Positions 62,284 to 64,000 of a DNA stretch of 64,000 nucleotides are shown here, piece by piece; positions within the stretch are counted from its first letter, which is position 1, and each line of letters starts with the position of its first letter. The position numbers and the translations under genes were made by a program. This DNA is from an uncultured Bacteroides sp. (GTDB lineage Bacteria > Bacteroidota > Bacteroidia > Bacteroidales > Bacteroidaceae). The notes below the pieces were generated by a model. The model saw only the letters and a list, made by a program, of their open reading frames with translations. It searched no databases and was not told where the DNA came from. The stretch covers positions 1-64,000 of the forward strand of contig NZ_CAUCSQ010000019.1 in NCBI RefSeq assembly GCF_958445495.1, in the 5' to 3' direction.

Positions 62284-64000
62284 TTAATATCCGGGAGCCT
62301 GTACCATTTGAGGATTACTGTAAAGTTCATCCATATCGCTTCTCGACCATACCGGAAGTAAATATGACCTGTCATACCATTTAAACGGCTGGTCAATCAG
62401 AGTCGGCGTGTTGAATTCTTCAAAACTCGGATTCAGAGTCAAACCGTTCAAGCCGTAACGGGTGCCGGCTTTCAACATTTCGGGAGCAATCGCCCAACGC
62501 CGCAAATCATAATAACGGTGTCCTTCTTCATACAATTCCACGAAACGTTCATTACGCACCCAATCGGTGATAGTCATTTCCGAAGTCAAATCGGCTGTCG
62601 TCAAATCTCTGATACCGGCGCGTTCACGTATAATGTTCAGATTACTGATAGCCTCTTTTTCCTGTCCTAATGCCGCATAACATTCCGCCAGATTCAGATA
62701 GAGCTCCGCCATCCGGATAAACGGACGTCTTGATGGGTTGTGGGTTCTTGTGCCGTTAGCTCCGAAACGTATGTTCGGGTCAATGAATTTCTTCGAGATA
62801 TATCCGGTACCGGCAATGTTACGTTCGTCGGAAGAACGCCATCCGTTGGTATCGGTATTCTTAAAATTAAGCCAGAGAGGATTTCCGTTATTGATTTTCT
62901 TGGCATATTCGCAACCGTCAAACGCAATCCACGCATAGAAACGTGCTTCACGTCTGGCATTCAGCTTGATGATATCATTTTTTACGTCCTCGGTATCCAA
63001 TCCGTCAGAACCGACTCCCGTAGGACTTGACGTGCCCTCATAATAACGTGTGTACCATTCGGACTGCGGATAGAACTCGCTGTCCAGCTCCGGCAATTCT
63101 CCGTTTTCCGTATAGAAATGCTGTACGGCATACAATGTCGGAGCCAATCCGGCCCAGCCTCCTGCCCAACTGCCGTCGCTCTTCTTCACCACGCGGTTCG
63201 GCAATCTTGAATCCGTTGCTTCTCCACCGTTGGTATAGTCATCGTCAAGGCGTTGTCCCCAGATAATCTCTTTATTTCCGTCGCCTTCAGTGGCCGTAAC
63301 CAGGTATTGGAACATACGGACACGTTCCTTGAATTCTTTATTCTTTTCACTGTTCGGGTCGTCCGGATTATCGCTTTCCTTACCCGGAATAAAAGGAAGG
63401 TCCACACCGTCAAGCGTAGCTTTAGCATTGGCTGTTTCAACATTGAACAATTCATATCCGGCAGCTTCTGCCGCTTGCAACGCCTCCTGGCAGGCTTTCA
63501 AAGCGCGATCCCATTTTGCTGGTTCGTAAGAGCTGCTGACTAACGCTTTTCCATATCCGGGTGTTTCGTAATTCGTATTTTGCCAATTCGGACTGGGGAA
63601 AGAACCGTTCCACAACGGGGAAGCGGCATATAAGAGAACACGGGCTTTCAAACATTTGCAGATTGTAGAAGTGGCGCGGCCCAAATCTTCCGTCTGTCTT
63701 GTTTCCGGCAGGTTTTTGGCAGCTTCGTCCAGTTTGCCGACAATATAATCCACACAATAATCAAAATGTGAACGTCCCGGAATCTGGCTGTTCGTAATAT
63801 TCGGGTCCACCTTTTCCGTAATGAGCGGACACGGCCCAAATGCTTGCAGCACACGGAAATGATAATAGGCCTCCAGGAAATAGCACTCTGCCTTATATCC
63901 TGCCTTATCTTCTTCCGTCACCCCCACGGGTTGTAATTCGTCAATCAAGCTAAGGAAATGATGGACATAGCCCAGCCAATTGTAACTGGGAGTCCAGATA
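62284..64000 (-). CDS. SusD/RagB-like glycan-binding lipoprotein, 5' end outside the window
   Basis: The frame is open to the right edge, so the N-terminus and signal peptide are missing. The 572 visible codons read from TPSYNWLGYVHHFLSLIDEL. They carry the landmarks AECYFLEAYYHFRVLQAFGPCPLITEK, KARVLLYAASPLWNGS, ELYLNLAECYAALGQEKEAISNLNIIRERAGI, ELYEEGHRYYDLRRWAI and the C-terminal YLLPVWSRSDMDELYSNPQMVQAPGY. It is the partner of a SusC gene that must lie to the right of this window. A start at 63948 (TTG, internal to the SusD fold) would be wrong. Confidence 0.93.
   Translation of the reverse strand, partial: IWTPSYNWLGYVHHFLSLIDELQPVGVTEEDKAGYKAECYFLEAYYHFRVLQAFGPCPLITEKVDPNITNSQIPGRSHFDYCVDYIVGKLDEAAKNLPETRQTEDLGRATSTICKCLKARVLLYAASPLWNGSFPSPNWQNTNYETPGYGKALVSSSYEPAKWDRALKACQEALQAAEAAGYELFNVETANAKATLDGVDLPFIPGKESDNPDDPNSEKNKEFKERVRMFQYLVTATEGDGNKEIIWGQRLDDDYTNGGEATDSRLPNRVVKKSDGSWAGGWAGLAPTLYAVQHFYTENGELPELDSEFYPQSEWYTRYYEGTSSPTGVGSDGLDTEDVKNDIIKLNARREARFYAWIAFDGCEYAKKINNGNPLWLNFKNTDTNGWRSSDERNIAGTGYISKKFIDPNIRFGANGTRTHNPSRRPFIRMAELYLNLAECYAALGQEKEAISNLNIIRERAGIRDLTTADLTSEMTITDWVRNERFVELYEEGHRYYDLRRWAIAPEMLKAGTRYGLNGLTLNPSFEEFNTPTLIDQPFKWYDRSYLLPVWSRSDMDELYSNPQMVQAPGY

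Overview
The window is a 64 kb piece of a gut Bacteroides-type (Bacteroidota) chromosome. The evidence is four SusC/SusD-type gene sets, a one-protein hybrid two-component sensor (HTCS), many lipoproteins and glycoside hydrolases, and promoters of the Bacteroides type (TTTG, about 20 bp, then TAnnTTTG). The species cannot be fixed from the sequence alone. I see no rRNA, tRNA, CRISPR array or intact insertion sequence.

Layout. (1) 0.5-8.6 kb holds mixed housekeeping and envelope genes: a PepSY-like periplasmic protein, a GNAT acetyltransferase, a VanX-like D-Ala-D-Ala dipeptidase, a THUMP-like methyltransferase, a sodium/calcium exchanger, a DUF4874/DUF4832 lipoprotein and a nucleotide pyrophosphatase-type phosphodiesterase. 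(2) 8.8-13.1 kb holds a PL8 polysaccharide lyase with the complete chondroitinase-AC catalytic set, followed by a GH29 alpha-L-fucosidase. (3) 13.1-17.4 kb is an AT-rich accessory island. It contains a Fic remnant, a HipB gene overlapping a 22-codon stump of hipA, a relaxase stump, an intact hipBA pair, two small unknown ORFs and an orphan HipB. It is flanked by a direct repeat of about 122 bp made of the promoter core and first codons of the next locus. (4) 17.4-32.8 kb is a polysaccharide utilisation locus (PUL A): leader lipoprotein, SusC, SusD, GH30, four-repeat Ig-like lipoprotein, GH130 phosphorylase, SSS symporter, and a metallophosphoesterase fused to a PQQ-type propeller. (5) 32.9-38.0 kb is a core operon: acyltransferase, parE, coaD, S41 protease. 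(6) 38.2-52.4 kb (minus strand) is PUL B: two tandem SusC/SusD pairs, two BACON-type lipoproteins and a GH18, with a divergent HTCS at 53.0-57.0 kb. (7) 57.1-64.0 kb (minus strand) is PUL C, cut by the window edge: SusD, DUF1735 plus F5/8C lipoprotein, GH97, GH30.

How the genes work together. In each PUL the surface lipoproteins and SusD proteins should capture glycan. The surface or periplasmic hydrolases cut it, the TonB-dependent SusC imports oligosaccharides, and in PUL A a cytosolic GH130 may phosphorolyse the product brought in by the SSS symporter. PUL B, with GH18 plus SusCD and two SGBP-like proteins, resembles N-glycan PULs. The HTCS beside it is the likely activator.

The points most worth a second look are the HipBA island with its duplicated PUL leader, an interleaved inverted-repeat structure at 38.06-38.14 kb, and a small array at 4.51-4.60 kb in which two half-sites occur in all four pairings.
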